From contig NZ_JBDFMM010000001.1 in NCBI RefSeq assembly GCF_047238265.1, positions 2,356,001 through 2,420,000 on the forward strand: 64,000 nt of DNA. The letters are read 5' to 3'. A program made the translations under genes and the position numbers. Positions 61,864-64,000 of the stretch are shown piece after piece; position 1 is the first letter of the stretch; the number at the start of each line of letters is the position of its first letter. The notes under the pieces are model-generated. The model made no database searches. It had not been told where the DNA came from and was given only the letters and a program-made list of their open reading frames with translations. This stretch comes from Paenibacillus_F sp047238265 (GTDB taxonomy: Bacteria; Bacillota; Bacilli; Paenibacillales; NBRC-103111).

Positions 61864-63165
61864 ATGAACTCGTTCGAACTTTTGGAGTCAAATGTAAGAT
61901 CTTACAGCAGGGTGTTTGGGGATGTGTTCCGCACGGCTAAAAATTCCATGATGTTTACGGAAGAAGGCAAATGTTTTCTCGATTTTTTCGCTGGGGCAGG
62001 AGCTTTGAACTATGGGCATAATCCCGATTTTATCAAAGGAAAACTGCTGGAATACATCGGGTCCGATGCGGTCGTGCACGGTCTGGATATGTACACGACG
62101 GCCAAACGGACATTTATCGAAACGTTCAACGAACTGATTCTGGCGCCTAAAGGGCTGGACTACAAACTGATGTTCTGCGGGCCTACAGGCACAAATGCGG
62201 TCGAGGCTGCGCTGAAGCTGGCAAGAAAAGCGAAGAAGCGGACGGGAATCTTCTCGTTCAGCGGCGGCTTTCACGGCATGTCTTACGGCAGCCTTGCCGC
62301 CACGGGCAATTTATACAACCGCGGGGGCGCAGGCGCTCCGCTGAACAACGTCACGTTTATGCCGTATCCGTACGGGTTCAATGAGTCTTTTGACACGATC
62401 GGTTACATGGAAAACGTGCTTACGGACGCCAACAGCGGGATCGAGAAGCCGGCTGCCGTCATTCTCGAAACCGTTCAGGCTGAAGGCGGCGTAATCGTGG
62501 CTCCGGTAGAATGGCTGAAGCGTCTGAGCGCTTTGTGCAAAGCGCATGACATTCTTCTCATCGTCGACGATATCCAGGTGGGCTGCGGACGCACGGGATC
62601 TTTCTTCTCGTTCGAACGGGCGGGAATTCAGCCGGATCTTGTCGTACTGTCGAAATCGATAAGCGGATACGGGCTTCCGATGTCGCTTCTTCTCCTGAAG
62701 CCGGAGCTGGACATATGGCAGCCGGGTGAGCACAACGGAACGTTCCGCGGAAACCAGCTTGCTTTCGTCGGCGCTACGGCGGCGCTGCAGTTCAGAATTT
62801 CTTCGAATCTGGAGGAAGCCGTGAAGGAGAAGGAAGCATGGGTCAGCGACTTTCTGCAAAAAGAAATCGTACCCCTGCACCCGGCCATTACGGTACGCGG
62901 ACTCGGCCTGATCTGGGGAATCGATCTGGGCGGACTGGAAGGCGGTGAGCAGGCGGCGAAATTCGTGGCTTCCCGCTGCTACGACCGGGGCCTTATCATC
63001 GAGCGGTCCGGACGAAACGACACGGTCGTGAAACTGATGCCCGCGTTGACGATTGATTTCGAGCTGCTGGAGCAGGGCTGTGCGATCGTTAAAGAAGCGC
63101 TTGCCGCTTATTTCGAGCAGACCGGACAATCCGCGCATAAGGAAGCGACGCTTGAGCCGGTTTGA
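61864..63165 (+). CDS. Class III aminotransferase, diaminobutyrate-2-oxoglutarate type (EctB-like)
   Basis: A 433-residue PLP enzyme. SFELLESNVRSYSRVF at the start and YNRGGAG are EctB-like. FCGPTGTNAVEAALKLAR binds PLP phosphate, VDDIQVGCGRTG carries the PLP-ring Asp, and LSKSISGYGLPMS the Lys that binds PLP. It would convert aspartate semialdehyde and glutamate to 2,4-diaminobutyrate. The other ectoine genes are absent, and a thioesterase and malonyltransferase follow, so the diaminobutyrate probably feeds a peptide/polyketide product. ATG 61864 lies eight bases after GGAGG; ATG 61861 is equally possible. Confidence 0.88.
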   Translation: MNSFELLESNVRSYSRVFGDVFRTAKNSMMFTEEGKCFLDFFAGAGALNYGHNPDFIKGKLLEYIGSDAVVHGLDMYTTAKRTFIETFNELILAPKGLDYKLMFCGPTGTNAVEAALKLARKAKKRTGIFSFSGGFHGMSYGSLAATGNLYNRGGAGAPLNNVTFMPYPYGFNESFDTIGYMENVLTDANSGIEKPAAVILETVQAEGGVIVAPVEWLKRLSALCKAHDILLIVDDIQVGCGRTGSFFSFERAGIQPDLVVLSKSISGYGLPMSLLLLKPELDIWQPGEHNGTFRGNQLAFVGATAALQFRISSNLEEAVKEKEAWVSDFLQKEIVPLHPAITVRGLGLIWGIDLGGLEGGEQAAKFVASRCYDRGLIIERSGRNDTVVKLMPALTIDFELLEQGCAIVKEALAAYFEQTGQSAHKEATLEPV

Positions 63166-63223
63166 CGATTAACCGCCTTCCGCAATAATTTACAAAACGG
63201 ATACGAATAGGGCAGGTGACAGC

Positions 63224-63943
63224 ATGAAAAAGATTTTCTTGTTTTGTCTGCCCTATGCGGGCGGATCGTCGGTAATTTACACAAGGTGGAAACCCCTGCT
63301 GGGTCCGGGCATTGAACTGGTCCCGCTTGAATTGGCCGGCCGGGGAAGGCGCATTAACGAGTCTTATTACGAGAACGTGGACGCGGCCGTAAATGATCTT
63401 CTGCCGGTTGTGGAACCTTATCTCGACAAGGGTCAGGCCGCTTTTTTCGGTTACAGCATGGGCAGCCTGATCGCTTTTGAACTTATCCACCGCATTAGGG
63501 AAAAGTACGGACAAAGCCCGCTTCATTTTTTCGCGGCGGCCAGAATGGCTCCGCATATACAGCGGACAGAGCCTCCTTTGCACGGACTGGAGCCCGAATT
63601 GTTTAAAACAAAGATAGCGGAATTGGGGGGAACCCCTCCGCAATTGTTTGAAAATTCTGAACTAATGAATTTGTTTTTACCGCTTCTCCGGGCGGATTTC
63701 CGTCTTGTCGAAACATACGCTTACACCGAGAAAGCGAAGCTGGACTGCGCCATGACGGTTTTGACGGGCAAGCGGGATAAGGTGGAAGAAACGGATGTGC
63801 TCGACTGGAAGCGTCATACGACGGGCGCTTTTACGGCTCATTCGTTTGACGGAGGGCACTTTTTCATCAATGATTTCCAGAAAGAAATCGTAGATATTCT
63901 GCACGCTTCCCTGGGAATCCGTTATTCATCTTTTTACGCGTAA
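63224..63943 (+). CDS. Type II thioesterase (GrsT/LgrE-like)
   Basis: A 239-residue alpha/beta hydrolase. FCLPYAGGSSVIYTRWKPLL is the oxyanion-region start, GYSMGS holds the catalytic Ser, and FDGGHFFIND the catalytic His. These stand-alone thioesterases free carrier proteins of wrong or stalled acyl groups in NRPS and PKS assembly lines. RBS GGGCAGGTGAC precedes the ATG. It lies 58 bases after the aminotransferase and 14 before the malonyltransferase. Confidence 0.92.
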   Translation: MKKIFLFCLPYAGGSSVIYTRWKPLLGPGIELVPLELAGRGRRINESYYENVDAAVNDLLPVVEPYLDKGQAAFFGYSMGSLIAFELIHRIREKYGQSPLHFFAAARMAPHIQRTEPPLHGLEPELFKTKIAELGGTPPQLFENSELMNLFLPLLRADFRLVETYAYTEKAKLDCAMTVLTGKRDKVEETDVLDWKRHTTGAFTAHSFDGGHFFINDFQKEIVDILHASLGIRYSSFYA

Positions 63944-63957
63944 GAAAGGAGCGGGGC

Positions 63958-64000
63958 ATGGTTAATACCGCCTGGTTATTTCCCGGGCAGGGCTCCCAGT
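63958..64000 (+). CDS. Malonyl-CoA:ACP transacylase-like protein (3' partial)
   Basis: Only the first 14 codons are in the window. ATG 63958 follows AAAGGAGCGGGGC. The start VNTAWLFPGQGSQ is the hallmark opening of FabD/trans-acting acyltransferases. A free-standing malonyltransferase next to a thioesterase suggests a trans-AT polyketide or hybrid assembly line to the right. Confidence 0.8.
   Translation, partial: MVNTAWLFPGQGSQ

Overview
The window looks like chromosome from a Gram-positive, spore-forming bacterium of the Paenibacillus/Cohnella type. Supporting signs are strong AAGGAGG ribosome sites, frequent TTG/GTG starts, GC-rich coding sequence with AT-rich promoters, a GerB-GerA-GerC germination operon, an SLH-anchored surface protein, two LplB/YtcP/YtcQ-type ABC importers beside membrane-spanning AraC regulators, a sigma-B type promoter and a Fur box. 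No rRNA, tRNA, CRISPR array or insertion sequence was recognised.

Layout. 0-4.1 kb: 3' part of a secreted GHL10/BIG2/SLH protein. 4.2-6.7 kb: small membrane protein, APH(3')-like kinase with a palindromic leader, two small cytosolic proteins. 6.7-10.4 kb: germination operon (minus strand), gerA frameshifted. 10.5-11.9 kb: Fur-box heme oxygenase-like gene and a DUF1697 protein. 12-18.5 kb: membrane AraC regulator divergent from an ABC sugar-type importer. 18.7-23.9 kb: a LacI regulator fused to a solute-binding domain, divergent from MgtC, a PhnP-like metallo-hydrolase and a nucleoside-type permease. 24.3-29.7 kb: a compact five-gene cassette of the STM4015-4014-4013-4012-4011 type (LRR protein, ATP-grasp-like protein, sulfatase-fold hydrolase, two radical SAM proteins). 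30.5-37.9 kb: second membrane AraC regulator, second ABC importer, amidohydrolase and Rieske protein. 38-45 kb: lipoprotein, AraC regulator, pyruvate kinase, secreted protein, DinG/XPD-type helicase. 45.2-48.5 kb: cobalamin riboswitch controlling a BtuCDF-type importer. 48.8-53.5 kb: secreted protein, BcrAB-like ABC exporter and a two-component system. 53.6-58.4 kb: sigma-B/GsiB-like stress gene, MFS exporter behind a leader peptide, LysR/SDR pair, decayed GNAT/hydrolase region. 58.5-61.4 kb: ABC exporter operon (minus). 61.9 kb to the end: start of a biosynthetic cluster (diaminobutyrate-type aminotransferase, type II thioesterase, malonyltransferase).

Two results stand out. First, the intact STM4011-4015-like cassette is a poorly understood two-radical-SAM system. 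Second, four otherwise healthy genes (gerA, btuF-like, a histidine kinase, a LysR regulator) are each broken by one extra base, and in every case that base lies in the middle of (C/G)AG|CTG. That points to one shared cause, either a systematic sequence error or a real end-joining footprint. All calls rest on reading the sequence; no database search was run.
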